Source of the DNA: Hyphomicrobium sp.
GTDB taxonomy: Bacteria > Pseudomonadota > Alphaproteobacteria > Rhizobiales > Hyphomicrobiaceae
Assembly (NCBI GenBank): GCA_013141015.1
Contig: JABFRT010000031.1
Span: forward strand, 1 to 64,000
Direction of reading: 5' to 3'
DNA: 64,000 nucleotides
Shown: piece by piece, positions 6,986-14,914 of the stretch
How positions within the stretch are numbered: position 1 is the stretch's first letter
Layout of the letters: every line of letters begins with the position of its first letter
The notes under the pieces: model-generated
The model's database searches: none
Told to the model about the DNA's origin: nothing
The model's input: the letters and a program-made list of their open reading frames with translations, nothing else
Made by a program: the position numbers and the translations under genes

Positions 6986-7550
6986 TCCGATGCCACCCGA
7001 GCCGAACCAGAGCCTAATTGCCGATGCAGCGAAGCTTTCAGCCTACTTATCGTCAGGCAGAGCGTTCGATGCGCTGGCTGTTCTGCAGCAATATGAAGAG
7101 TGTTATGCGGACGAACTAAGGGAATTAGTTTCGTTGGCAATTCCGAATTCAGAAATTATCTACCTAACGAGATTCGATGACAGTGAGCTTGAGTTGTTCA
7201 CTACAATGCTCTCCAATGGACTCGCCGCCGATTTCCGCGTTGGCGGTGTTGATTATATTCTTGCCCGAATAATGAATGACCACAATCCGCATGGTGTAGG
7301 GAGCGAAGGACTCTTCAAACTCTTTTTGAGTTTCGGCGCAAATCCAAATGCAATTGCTTTAGGTGGTGGTACGCTTCCGATGCTCCACTATGCCGTTCAA
7401 GAGCACGCCAATTCATTCATTGAACCTCTACTTCGATCTGGCGCCGATGCTAGACTGGCAAGCGAAAGCGGGTGGGATGCTTACCAAATGTGCGCAAGAG
7501 CAAAGAATTCTACAGCGCGGCAAATACTTGATCGCATACTAAACGGCTGA
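6978..7550 (+). CDS. Ankyrin-repeat-like putative immunity protein, cassette 5
   Basis: A 190-residue soluble protein. The C-terminal half carries two ankyrin-like units: GLFKLFLSFGANPNAIALGGG followed by TLPMLHYAVQEHANSFIEPLLRSGADARLAS, then SGWDAYQMC. The start overlaps the end of the Rhs tail by eight bases; an alternative ATG at 6990 would leave a 4-base gap. Ankyrin-type proteins are known among immunity proteins of polymorphic toxins, which agrees with the position. The exact partner activity is unknown because the upstream tail is not recognised. Confidence 0.6.
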   Translation: MNSPMPPEPNQSLIADAAKLSAYLSSGRAFDALAVLQQYEECYADELRELVSLAIPNSEIIYLTRFDDSELELFTTMLSNGLAADFRVGGVDYILARIMNDHNPHGVGSEGLFKLFLSFGANPNAIALGGGTLPMLHYAVQEHANSFIEPLLRSGADARLASESGWDAYQMCARAKNSTARQILDRILNG

Positions 7551-7560
7551 CGAGCGCCAG

Positions 7561-7682
7561 TAAGTAGGACGGGTCAAAAAAACTATTCACTTGTAGGTTG
7601 GCGTCAAGCGGAGCGCAGACCCAACAATCCTTCGATGCGGCTTTGTGTTGGGTCTGCGCGAACGCTTGACCCAACCTTGTCT
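7561..7682. repeat. Palindromic intergenic element, copy A
   Basis: Begins TAAGTAGGACGGGTCAAAAAA. Arms AGGTTGGCGTCAAGC... (7595-7625) and GTTGGGTCTGCGCGAACGC... (7647-7677) are near-complementary and form a stem of about 30 bases. A second copy lies at 16195-16325. It has no coding capacity and looks like a MITE- or REP-type element. Confidence 0.75.
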
Positions 7683-7855
7683 CTTGGCTTTCTGGCATAG
7701 TGTGATGAGACGGCCTCCAAGGAGACCGTCTCGCGGGGTCGGAGATCGAACCCAACCTCGGGCACGAGCCCGCAGCGTAGCTCAATCCCGCCCCGCGCCA
7801 TTGTGAACCCGAACGGTTGCACGGCGCAAGACGCCGCAGACAAGGCAGGGACCCG
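7683..7855 (+). ncRNA. Candidate IS110 bridge RNA region
   Basis: Non-coding sequence between the element's left end and the recombinase start. Strong hairpins include GAGACGG...CTCC-AA-GGAG...CCGTCTC and CGGGC-ACGA-GCCCG. Known IS110 elements transcribe a bridge RNA from this position. I infer the RNA from location and foldability; its guide loops were not identified. Confidence 0.3.
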
Positions 7856-8791
7856 ATGACGGCTGCACCTCAATGGATTGGCATCGACGTTTCAAAGAAA
7901 ATGCTCGATGTCTTTTCTCAAAATCTCGGCGCCTTCCGCGTCGCCAATTCGGCGCAAGGTCTCGACACTTTGATTGCAAAACTCGCAAAGATCACTGTCG
8001 CTGGCGTTGTTATGGAAGCAACGGGCGGATACGAACAAGCGGCACATCAAGCGCTGATGTTCCACGGCATCAATGCCTCCATTGTAAACCCGGCGCGCGT
8101 CAGGGCGTTCGCTACCGGCACCGGACAACTCGCCAAAACCGATAAGATCGACGCGCAAATTCTCGTTCACTACGCCGCATTCAAGAAGCCCGCGCCAACA
8201 CCGCTGGCATCGACAGCGCGCGCAAAACTCAAGGAAATCCTGGCTTATCGTGCTCAAATCGTCGCCGAGATTACCGCGCGGACGGCGCAGTTGCGCCACT
8301 TCGAAAGCCAAGACATCGTTGAGCGCGCAACCGCTGCCATTACAAGCCTTAAGGCCGATAGAAAATCTCTCGACGCTGAAATCGAAGCGCTGATCAAGGC
8401 CGATGCAGACTGCGAAACGGCCTATCGCATTGTGACATCTGTTCCAGGCGCCGGTCTCATCGTGGCTGCGACCCTGATTTGCGAGCTGCCGGAACTGGGA
8501 TCTTTGAACCGCCGCCAAATCGCAAGCCTCGCCGGCCTCGCGCCATTCCCGCGAGAAAGCGGCCAACGCAAAGGCTATCGCGCCATCCGCGGCGGCAGGG
8601 CCGAAGTTAGGACCGCACTCTTTAATGCCGCAAGAGTCGGAATTCGTTTCAATCCAAAACTAAAAGTCTTCGCAGAACGCCTGGCGGCCAAATCCAAGCC
8701 CTACAAAGTGATCATCGTTGCTGCCATGCGAAAGCTGCTCACCATTCTCAATGCCATGTTGAAGGCCAATGAAATGTGGCGCTTGACCTAG
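7856..8791 (+). CDS. IS110 family transposase (DEDD recombinase)
   Basis: A 311-residue recombinase. The N-terminal RuvC-like DEDD domain shows D11 in GIDVSK, E54 in VMEATGGYE, and D96/D99 in KTDKIDAQ. The C-terminal Transposase_20 part has SVPGAG...LAGLAPFPRESGQRKG and RGGRAEVRTALFNAARV, typical of IS110. It catalyses excision and integration of its own element. The length is close to the family norm and all key motifs are present, so the gene appears intact. The ATG at 7856 is preferred because the frame upstream of it is not family sequence. Confidence 0.9.
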   Translation: MTAAPQWIGIDVSKKMLDVFSQNLGAFRVANSAQGLDTLIAKLAKITVAGVVMEATGGYEQAAHQALMFHGINASIVNPARVRAFATGTGQLAKTDKIDAQILVHYAAFKKPAPTPLASTARAKLKEILAYRAQIVAEITARTAQLRHFESQDIVERATAAITSLKADRKSLDAEIEALIKADADCETAYRIVTSVPGAGLIVAATLICELPELGSLNRRQIASLAGLAPFPRESGQRKGYRAIRGGRAEVRTALFNAARVGIRFNPKLKVFAERLAAKSKPYKVIIVAAMRKLLTILNAMLKANEMWRLT

Positions 8792-8895
8792 TCATCAAGA
8801 CGGTTGCTACAGATCGCGCAGCCCGCGTAGCACGGATCAATCAAGGCGAAGAAATGTAGGGCGCGAATAGCTTCGCACCCTGCACTTGTGCGAAG

Positions 8896-9075
8896 CGTAT
8901 TCCGCGGAGCCTCACGCACCGGCGGTTGATGAGATGAGAGGGAGCATGACCGTTACGCAGTTACGCTCCGTCTCTTTGCTTCCGCACCCCCATCCGCCGC
9001 GACGCGTTTGCATCGGGTCGCCGTGCGATAGGCGGCGGCGTTCGAGGTTGCGAAACGCGGCCCCGTCCAAGGACC
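8896..9075 (+). repeat. Leader remnant at the end of the Rhs array
   Basis: Contains the usual leader order: CACGCACCGGCGG, GAGAGGGAGC-ATG (8947), CACCCCCATCC and GCGACGCG...GGGTCGC. It runs into the DUF302 gene without any Rhs core. It marks a deleted sixth cassette or the outer boundary of the array. Confidence 0.6.
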
Positions 9076-9077
9076 AG

Positions 9078-9464
9078 CTAAGCCGCTGATATAGCCTTCT
9101 GCAATTTGCTGGCGACATCGCTGGCGATGGCTGTCAGCGCCGGGTTATTGATCGCGCCCATCGCGGCTGACGGATTGATGGCGGCGATTTCTATGGCGCC
9201 GCCACCCACATCCTGCACAATCACATTGCACGGCAGCATCACGCCGATTTTGTCTTCGGCGGTTAGCGCTTTGTGGGCGAGCGGCGGGTTGCACGCGCCG
9301 AGAATGCGGTAGCTTTGAAAATCGACGCCGATCTTGGTCTTCAACGTTTGCGCAATGTCGATGTTGGTCAGCACGCCGAAGCCTTCGGCCTTCAATGACG
9401 CCGTGATGCGCTCGGTGACATCATCAAACGATCCTGTAATCTTGCGGGCGAAATAATAGCTCAT
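9078..9464 (-). CDS. DUF302 domain-containing protein
   Basis: A 128-residue protein beginning MSYYFARKITGSFDD. It shows the DUF302 pattern: an N-terminal helix with ...V-T-E-R-I...L-K-A-E-G-F-G-V-L-T-x-I-D, then YRILGACNPPLAHKAL and the strand GVMLPCNVIVQD. The two conserved cysteines are present. The biochemical function of the family is not established. A clear AGGAG lies 6-7 bases before the ATG, which rules out the longer upstream extension. It is transcribed away from purQ in the same direction, 139 bases downstream. Confidence 0.85.
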   Translation of the reverse strand: MSYYFARKITGSFDDVTERITASLKAEGFGVLTNIDIAQTLKTKIGVDFQSYRILGACNPPLAHKALTAEDKIGVMLPCNVIVQDVGGGAIEIAAINPSAAMGAINNPALTAIASDVASKLQKAISAA

Positions 9465-9603
9465 GATGCTGCTCCTGACCGGCCAGGGAACGGCGGTCAT
9501 CATAGAGATGGGGAGCGGGCAGGCGATTTGGGAGTGGCAGATGCTGCGGTCGCGCGACGCGGGGCACGAAATCCCGTGCCAGCCCTTCGCGTGACCAATG
9601 AGT

Positions 9604-10305
9604 TTAAGCCGCTTCCAAAGTCGACAGCAGCGCCGATTCGAACACGCGGCGGCCATCAGTGCCACCGAGTGCAGTTTCGTAGAGGCGCTCCGGGTGAGGC
9701 ATCATGCCGAGCACGCGGCCGCTCTCGTTTGTAATGCCGGCGATGTTGGCCAACGCGCCGTTTGGATTGGCGGCCTGTGTGACGTGGCCATCGGCGTCGC
9801 AATAGCGGAACGCCACGCGGCCATCGCCCTCAAGCCGGTCGAGCGTGTCCTGATCTGCGAAGTAATTGCCCTCGCCATGCGCGATCGGCACTTTGATGAC
9901 TTCGCCCTTGCGGTAGCACTTGGTGAAGAATGACGTGTCGTTCTCGACTTTCAAAAACACGTCGCGGCAGATGAAGTGCAGGGACGCATTGCGCAACAGC
10001 GCGCCCGGCAGCAGGCCGCTTTCGCACAAGATCTGGAAACCGTTGCAAATGCCGATCACCGGCGTGCCGGCGCGGGCCTTGGCGATCACGTCTTTCATGA
10101 TCGGCGAATGGGCCGCCATCGCGCCGCAGCGCAAGTAGTCGCCGTACGAGAACCCGCCCGGCAGCACAATCACGTCGGACGAGGGGACTGATGCGTCGCC
10201 ATGCCAGACCATTTTCGGCGCAAAACCGGTCACCCGCTCAATCGCGGTTTTAACATCGCGGTCGCAGTTGGAGCCGGGGAAAACGATGACGGATGCGCGC
10301 AGCAT
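9604..10305 (-). CDS. purQ: Phosphoribosylformylglycinamidine synthase subunit PurQ
   Basis: A 233-residue class I glutamine amidotransferase. It supplies ammonia from glutamine to PurL for converting FGAR to FGAM in de novo purine synthesis, as part of the PurS-PurQ-PurL complex in the cytoplasm. The nucleophile is C87 in VIGICNGFQ, and the catalytic HPE is in MMPHPERL near the C-terminus; [10 protein letters not shown] is typical of PurQ. The length is normal. It is separated from purS by five unrelated genes, although the two are usually adjacent. purL is not in the window. Confidence 0.95.
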   Translation of the reverse strand: MLRASVIVFPGSNCDRDVKTAIERVTGFAPKMVWHGDASVPSSDVIVLPGGFSYGDYLRCGAMAAHSPIMKDVIAKARAGTPVIGICNGFQILCESGLLPGALLRNASLHFICRDVFLKVENDTSFFTKCYRKGEVIKVPIAHGEGNYFADQDTLDRLEGDGRVAFRYCDADGHVTQAANPNGALANIAGITNESGRVLGMMPHPERLYETALGGTDGRRVFESALLSTLEAA

Positions 10306-10323
10306 AGGTGGACCTCTTTGGTT

Positions 10324-10364
10324 GCGCCTTCCGGCACGCCTTCGTCGAGCCGGCCGGAAGGCGC
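10324..10364. repeat. REP-like hairpin upstream of purQ
   Basis: A perfect 12-base stem: GCGCCTTCCGGC (10324-10335) with GCCGGAAGGCGC (10353-10364). It matches the stem type of in-frame insertion P4 in the Rhs array. It could also terminate transcription from the gene at 10466-11056. Confidence 0.75.
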
Positions 10365-10465
10365 GTCAATCTCCCTCCCCACGACGGGCGGGCGAAAATT
10401 GAGCCTCTGCAACTAATGGGACTCTGCCGCAAAGTCCACCCGGCCCGTTGCCGCGCCGTCCGAAT

Positions 10466-11056
10466 TCAGGTCTTGGGTTTTGTCGTCGAGACGCGGCTTT
10501 CCAATTCTCGGATCGTAGCGTTGGAGGCGTCCTTGTAGGCTTCTGGAACCCATAAATCGAGGGCGATGGCCTCGTTGCCGGAAATCATTAGAGCGACATA
10601 ATGCACGCTGCCCGCGCCGCCGTGGAACTGGTTGAAGCGCGCGCGCCAGCCGAAGCTTCCATTGTCAAAGGCTACCGCTTCGAAATTTTCGGGCTTGATG
10701 AACAGACTTGACGAAAGTGCCAGCCCCAACACGCGGAAGGCCTCGCGGATCGGCAAGCGGTTCTTAACATCCTGGACGGATGTGATTTCAGTGCGGCGCG
10801 GCAAGGTCCATCCGGCGACATGACCCTCGGCGGGCGTGCGGCAGTGCTGTGGTGCACACGTGATTGCCGCAAAGTAAAAATGGTCGGACAATGGCGGTAC
10901 CATTGATCGCGGGCGCCAATCCGGATCAAGCGCCAGTTCAAAATTTCCTTGGGGACTTTTCGTTGGGGCAGCTTGAGCCCAGCACACAACCGGTGTCGTG
11001 CAGACTGCCGCAATGGTGATGGCGAGCGCGATTGCGGATGTCAGTCTTCGCATCAC
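10466..11056 (-). CDS. Secreted hypothetical protein A (paralog cluster)
   Basis: A 196-residue protein with a classical signal peptide (MMRRLTSAIALAITIAAVCTT...AQA, cleavage near residue 28). The mature part starts SPQGNFELALDPDWR and contains FDNGSFGWRAR and a C-terminal ATIRELESRV. The same landmarks (SPQGNF, FENGFVGYSAR, ILKDFESHL) occur in the gene at 11714-12310, so the two are diverged paralogs. The start overlaps the stop of the gene at 11053 by four bases, indicating an operon. The function is unknown; periplasmic location is inferred. Confidence 0.7.
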   Translation of the reverse strand: MMRRLTSAIALAITIAAVCTTPVVCWAQAAPTKSPQGNFELALDPDWRPRSMVPPLSDHFYFAAITCAPQHCRTPAEGHVAGWTLPRRTEITSVQDVKNRLPIREAFRVLGLALSSSLFIKPENFEAVAFDNGSFGWRARFNQFHGGAGSVHYVALMISGNEAIALDLWVPEAYKDASNATIRELESRVSTTKPKT

Positions 11057-11697
11057 ATAATCACCAATTCTCCGACCAGCCGGTCGAGTGTAAAATCAAC
11101 GATATCTTCAAGAGGTGCGCCGGTCACAACGTGGATCATCAGGAAGCGATCTTTCCACAACACCCAGTCGGTCGCCCAAAAAACCATTTTCTGTTGCTCG
11201 TTGCGGCCCTGGCACATGGTACGCACAGTGCGGACATCAGACTTTGTCGTGATCAGCCTGCTTTTAAGTGTCGCATTGGATTTGCAGTGGTGGGCCGCGA
11301 GATCGACGACGGCACCGGTCATTTGTTCGTTGTCGAGGTCCCGCAAATCCCGGCCATCTGACTTGAGTTTTCCCGTCATCAGAACAAGTTTTGCTTGCCC
11401 ATTGCAACCGGAGTTGGCCGGGCATACAAACCCTTCGACGGCTCTGTCAGTTGCCGTTCTCGGACCAATATCCATCATGTGCCTGTGTGCCCATCCGCTG
11501 TGATCTGCCTTCATCGGCTGCCAGCGCTCGTGCAGGCGTATCGTCAAGCCGTCCAATTGGTCGGAATTGGCAATTGCAATCCCGGATTGAGCTGACGGCA
11601 AGCCAGATTTCAATGATGGGATGAGGTTGGAAGAAGACAGCACCACTGCCAGCAAGGCACAGGCGATGACAGCGGCCGCAATCGTCTGAAGTTTCAT
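11053..11697 (-). CDS. Secreted hypothetical protein B (paralog cluster)
   Basis: A 214-residue protein with an N-terminal signal or anchor (MKLQTIAAAVIACALLAVVLSS). The mature domain has four or five cysteines (FVCPANSGCNG, HHCKSN, TMCQG) and ends WKDRFLMIHVVTGAPLEDIVDFTLDRLV. This end resembles the last strand/helix of the two neighbouring secreted proteins. It is translationally coupled to protein A (4-base overlap) and lies 16 bases after protein C. The operon order is C-B-A. I recognise no family; function unknown. Confidence 0.65.
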   Translation of the reverse strand: MKLQTIAAAVIACALLAVVLSSSNLIPSLKSGLPSAQSGIAIANSDQLDGLTIRLHERWQPMKADHSGWAHRHMMDIGPRTATDRAVEGFVCPANSGCNGQAKLVLMTGKLKSDGRDLRDLDNEQMTGAVVDLAAHHCKSNATLKSRLITTKSDVRTVRTMCQGRNEQQKMVFWATDWVLWKDRFLMIHVVTGAPLEDIVDFTLDRLVGELVIM

Positions 11698-11713
11698 GGG
11701 GTAGCCTCAGCCT

Positions 11714-12310
11714 TTATTTTACCTCGACCTGCGCGTGCAAGTGCGATTCGAAATCCTTCAGGATCGACGCTGATTGGGGCACGTAGTCGGCCGCGATCAT
11801 CATGTAGACGAACAGGTACTCGCTGCCTCGCATCAATAGGCGTATATCAAGTGCATGCGGTTCGGTGCCAAACCACTGACGCGCCGAATATCCAACGAAG
11901 CCGTTCTCAAACATCGTGGTGCGGTAGTCGTGAGCCATAATGCTCATAGCGTGGCCCATGGCGTCCTCACTGAACGTCCGGAGATTTTCGCGTGGCACTG
12001 TATCTTCAGCATCGGCAAGACTTCTGACGCGCGCGCCCGGTGGCAGGACGCCACCAATCAGCCGGGCACGTGCGGAGAAGTCGGCTTTTGTTGGATTGGA
12101 TTTCACCCAGATCCGCATCCAATGACGGGAAAAAGTTTCTGTATAGCCGTCGTACGCCCAGGTATCCGACAGATCGATCTTGAAATTTCCCTGGGGTGAC
12201 GTGATCGACTGCTTCGTGTTCTGCGGTTGTTTCTTGCTACACGCGCCAAGTGACGCTGCAGAGATGCTGGCGGCCGATAAAAGTAAATTCCGGCGGTTGA
12301 TCGGCAACAT
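11714..12310 (-). CDS. Lipoprotein, hypothetical protein C (paralog cluster)
   Basis: A 198-residue protein starting MLPINRRNLLLSAASIS with the lipobox SLGAC; the cysteine would be lipidated. An upstream in-frame start would add 14 residues but would displace the signal sequence. The mature part has SPQGNFKIDLSDTW and FENGFVGYSAR, which align with protein A. It is the first gene of a three-gene minus-strand operon of related secreted proteins. Membrane anchoring is predicted from sequence; the function is unknown. Confidence 0.7.
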   Translation of the reverse strand: MLPINRRNLLLSAASISAASLGACSKKQPQNTKQSITSPQGNFKIDLSDTWAYDGYTETFSRHWMRIWVKSNPTKADFSARARLIGGVLPPGARVRSLADAEDTVPRENLRTFSEDAMGHAMSIMAHDYRTTMFENGFVGYSARQWFGTEPHALDIRLLMRGSEYLFVYMMIAADYVPQSASILKDFESHLHAQVEVK

Positions 12311-12419
12311 GCATCGAAACCCGGTTGGAACGAGATTGGCAATGTGCTGCATCAGCCGTTAAAATGACGCTAACGGACCAATTTGCGTTAGGTTCTTAGG
12401 GTGTTCGGCCGCGACGGCG

Positions 12420-12554
12420 TTACTTCAACACCCAATACGCGGCTACTCCCGCTGCTACCGCCGGGATGAGTATGAAGATCGCGGCTTTGATGGCCATGAA
12501 GCGAAGCGCTTCCTCGGCATCGGTGCGCTTTTTCTTGTCCTGAGGTTCGGTCAT
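12420..12554 (-). CDS. Small membrane protein, 44 residues
   Basis: It starts MTEPQDKKKRTDAEEALRF and has one transmembrane segment (AAIFILIPAVAAGVAAYWVL) at the C-terminus, with the charged N-terminus likely in the cytoplasm. The ATG overlaps the stop of the upstream gene (ATGA), which fixes the start and indicates co-translation. No family is recognised. Confidence 0.6.
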   Translation of the reverse strand: MTEPQDKKKRTDAEEALRFMAIKAAIFILIPAVAAGVAAYWVLK

Positions 12555-13024
12555 GGGCTCACCACACAGGTCCCGCTTTCCAGCGCTTCGATTGCTTGGC
12601 CGCGGAAGGACGATGCCTTCAGTGACAGCGTATCGGCTTTGATGACGGCGAGCAGCAAGGCTTCCTCCGCCGCGAGCTTGTCGAGCGCTTTGGGAGCGGG
12701 CGCCCACAGTTGCGCGTCGCCACCCGCTGACAATGACATCGGGCAACCGGCGGCGCACGCGGTTTTGAGGGTGTTGGCGAACGCCCCCTTGTGGGCCTCA
12801 TCAGCGGAGACGGGGCTCCAAGTGCTGGCCGTGGCCGGGTCTTTCAATTCAACCCGCAGCGTCACGGATCCCCGTGTCGGCGCGGGGCCGTTATCTTTGA
12901 CAACAATCGCCTGGGTCTGGCAGGTCAGCGTCACCGGCTTGCCGGCTTCAAGCTTTAGCGGCTCGGCGGCGGCACGTTGAGCGAGCGCGCCCAACGTCAA
13001 TGCGAATACGGCAAGGCGAGCCAT
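12551..13024 (-). CDS. Secreted hypothetical protein
   Basis: A 157-residue protein with a signal peptide (MARLAVFALTLGALAQRAAA, cleavage near residue 20). The mature part contains four cysteines (LTCQTQ, KTACAAGCP, GTCVVSP), suggesting disulfides in the periplasm. It lies 24 bases after purS on the same strand and overlaps the small membrane protein downstream by four bases, so it is probably transcribed with purS. I do not recognise the family. Confidence 0.6.
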   Translation of the reverse strand: MARLAVFALTLGALAQRAAAEPLKLEAGKPVTLTCQTQAIVVKDNGPAPTRGSVTLRVELKDPATASTWSPVSADEAHKGAFANTLKTACAAGCPMSLSAGGDAQLWAPAPKALDKLAAEEALLLAVIKADTLSLKASSFRGQAIEALESGTCVVSP

Positions 13025-13048
13025 GCTGTCCCCGGGGCGCATCGGCAA

Positions 13049-13288
13049 TCAGCCGATTTCGTAAGCGTAATTCTCGATCACCGTATTGGCCAGCAGGTCC
13101 TTGCACATCTGCTCGACGATGACCTTGGCTTTGGCCGGGTCGTTCTCGACCAAATCGACCTCGATGTACTTGCCCTGGCGGACGTCGCCGACGCCTGAGA
13201 TGCCAAGGCCCTTGACGGCGCCTTCAATGGCCTTGCCCTGCGGGTCGAGCACGCCGTTCTTCAAGGTAATTTTGATACGGGCTTTCAT
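13049..13288 (-). CDS. purS: Phosphoribosylformylglycinamidine synthase subunit PurS
   Basis: A 79-residue protein starting MKARIKITLKNGVLDPQG, the typical PurS opening, followed by GISGVGDVRQGKYIEVDL and a C-terminal helix ending LLANTVIENYAYEI. PurS dimers bridge PurQ and PurL in the FGAM synthase complex. The start at 13288 gives the family length; an earlier in-frame start would add 15 unrelated residues. It follows purC on the same strand, a common alphaproteobacterial arrangement. Confidence 0.93.
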   Translation of the reverse strand: MKARIKITLKNGVLDPQGKAIEGAVKGLGISGVGDVRQGKYIEVDLVENDPAKAKVIVEQMCKDLLANTVIENYAYEIG

Positions 13289-13304
13289 GGGGTCTCCGTC
13301 GTGT

Positions 13305-13343
13305 CCCTCTCCCCATGGCAAGCGCAGTGTCATGGGGCGAGGG
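13305..13343. repeat. Hairpin between purC and purS
   Basis: CCCTCTCCCCATG (13305-13317) pairs with CATGGGGCGAGGG (13331-13343), 13 bases with one mismatch. There is no T-run on the purC strand, so it looks more like a REP element or mRNA-stabilising hairpin than a strong terminator. Confidence 0.6.
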
Positions 13344-13352
13344 GGAAGTTGT

Positions 13353-14141
13353 TTAATTCGGCTTACCCGTCGGGTTGGATGCCACCAGCACGGGGCCTGA
13401 GCCGCGCGGGCGCGGGTTCTCGGTCAAAACGCCCAGACGCTTGGCGACTTCCTGATAGGCTTCCAGCATGCCGCCAAGGTCGCGGCGGAACCGGTCCTTG
13501 TCGAGCTTGTCGCCGGTCTGCATATCCCACAGGCGGCAGCAGTCCGGGCTGATCTCATCGGCCAGAATGATGCGCATCGTGTCGTTTTCGAAGTGGCGGC
13601 CGAACTCGACCTTGAAGTCGACGAGGCGGATGCCAATGCCAAGGAACAGGCCAACGAGGAAGTCGTTAATGCGCAGCGCCAGCTGCATCACTTCGTCGAT
13701 TTCCTGCGGCGTTGCCCAGCCAAACGCCGTGATGTGCTCTTCCGAGACCATCGGGTCGTTCAGCGCGTCGTTCTTGTAATAGAACTCGATGATCGAGCGC
13801 GGCAGCTGGGCGCCTTCTTCCAGGCCAAGCCGGGTCGACAGCGAGCCGGCCGCGACGTTGCGGATCACGACTTCCAGCGGAATGATCTCGACTTCGCGGA
13901 TCAGCTGCTCGCGCATGTTGATGCGCTTCATGAAGTGCGTCGGCACGCCAATTTCACCGAGCTTCTGGAAAATATATTCCGAGATCCGGTTGTTGAGCAC
14001 GCCCTTGCCTTCGATCACCGCATGCTTCTTTGCGTTGAACGCAGTTGCGTCGTCTTTGAAATGCTGGATGAGCGTGCCCGGTTCAGGGCCCTCATAAAGC
14101 ACTTTTGCTTTGCCTTCATAGATGCGGCGACGCTTGGTCAT
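13353..14141 (-). CDS. purC: Phosphoribosylaminoimidazole-succinocarboxamide synthase
   Basis: A 262-residue SAICAR synthetase (EC 6.3.2.6) that condenses CAIR with aspartate using ATP in purine synthesis. It shows the family opening [16 protein letters not shown], then [27 protein letters not shown], the substrate-site LVDFKVEFG and [14 protein letters not shown]. The start at 14141 has GAGGA upstream and matches the usual N-terminus; an alternative at 14180 would add 13 residues but lacks a ribosome-binding site. It is the first gene of the minus-strand purine group. Confidence 0.95.
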   Translation of the reverse strand: MTKRRRIYEGKAKVLYEGPEPGTLIQHFKDDATAFNAKKHAVIEGKGVLNNRISEYIFQKLGEIGVPTHFMKRINMREQLIREVEIIPLEVVIRNVAAGSLSTRLGLEEGAQLPRSIIEFYYKNDALNDPMVSEEHITAFGWATPQEIDEVMQLALRINDFLVGLFLGIGIRLVDFKVEFGRHFENDTMRIILADEISPDCCRLWDMQTGDKLDKDRFRRDLGGMLEAYQEVAKRLGVLTENPRPRGSGPVLVASNPTGKPN

Positions 14142-14536
14142 TCCGGGTCCTCTGAGGATCAACTTTTCGTTCTCACTCATTTACGCGGCTGCGACGGGTA
14201 ACGCACGCCCAAAGACACTGTCCCTTTGATTTTCCAACGTGTTTTTGCATGTCGGGGAAGGGGACGGGCCACCTGGCGCGCTCAATTCTGGTTTGGCCAG
14301 ACTAGCCGATGAGCCCCTCCAAAACAATCAAGACCATGAGCCGCATGGGGTGTTGGTTGAGGGCTTATGCCAACCCGTTGATTTGCCTCAGCGAGCGCGG
14401 TATCGGTCATGTTAACGCGCCGCATTGGCCGCCCTGCAACTCGCGTTGAGAGGGTGCTAATTGTCTATGCAACCATAGGTTAACACGGTTTCACCGGCTG
14501 GCCAACAGCTGGGGTGCCGGTTCTGGGAGAGAAAAC

Positions 14537-14860
14537 ATGACCACGTTCGATGATCGCGAAAAGGGCTACGAGAAGAAGTTCGCCCACGACGCCGATCTGA
14601 AATTCAAAGCTGAGAGCCGCCGCAACAAGGCGCTCGCCGAATGGGCCGGCGGCAAGCTGGGTCTGACGGGTGCCGCACTCGAAGATTACATCAAGGCCGT
14701 GCGTAAAGCTGACCTCGCTGAGAAAGGCGACGACGACGTGTTCGGCAAAGTCAAAGCCGACTTCGCCGCCAAGGGTGTTGCCGTCTCCGACGCCGACATC
14801 CGCAAGGTCATGGGCGAAGCCCTCGCCAAGGCTGTCACGGATATCGAAAGCGGGAAGTAA
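14537..14860 (+). CDS. ATPase inhibitor subunit zeta (DUF1476)
   Basis: A 107-residue helical protein (MTTFDDREKGYEKKFAHDADLKFK...) of the DUF1476 family, the zeta subunit described in Paracoccus as an inhibitor of F1-ATPase hydrolysis. The conserved N-terminal inhibitory segment and the AWAG-like ...LAEWAGGKLGL... are present. It is divergent from purC, a conserved alphaproteobacterial neighbourhood. The last 57 codons are duplicated at 16326-16499. Confidence 0.9.
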   Translation: MTTFDDREKGYEKKFAHDADLKFKAESRRNKALAEWAGGKLGLTGAALEDYIKAVRKADLAEKGDDDVFGKVKADFAAKGVAVSDADIRKVMGEALAKAVTDIESGK

Positions 14861-14872
14861 GGTGTTTGTTTT

Positions 14873-14914
14873 GCGTCTTCCGGCCGGCTCCCGGAACGGG
14901 AGTCGGAAGGCGCG
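14873..14914. repeat. REP-like hairpin after DUF1476 gene
   Basis: The outer stem CTTCCG.../...CGGAAGG encloses CTCCCG-GAA-CGGGAG. This is the same architecture as in-frame insertion P4 of the Rhs array. A second palindrome (CCTGGCC...GGGCCGGGATACC, about 14945-14975) follows, so the region up to 15060 is repeat-rich and non-coding. Confidence 0.7.

Larger units (their letters stand above)
7680..8815 (+). mobile_element. IS110-family insertion sequence (edges uncertain)
   Basis: A single recombinase gene is flanked by about 175 bases of non-coding DNA upstream and about 25 bases downstream, after which array-type repeat sequence resumes near 8820. No terminal inverted repeats are seen, as expected for IS110. 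The long upstream and short downstream non-coding ends fit the IS110 rather than the IS1111 layout. Edges are estimated from where neighbouring repeats stop. Confidence 0.65.

Noticed and set aside
1-9080. CRISPR array, because of regularly repeated sequence
   Set aside because: The repeats are palindromic spacers 1-2 kb apart with genes between them, not short direct repeats with 30-40 base spacers.
14142-14180. Longer purC beginning at 14180
   Set aside because: The extra 13 residues are outside the conserved N-terminus and lack a ribosome-binding site, whereas 14141 has GAGGA at good spacing.
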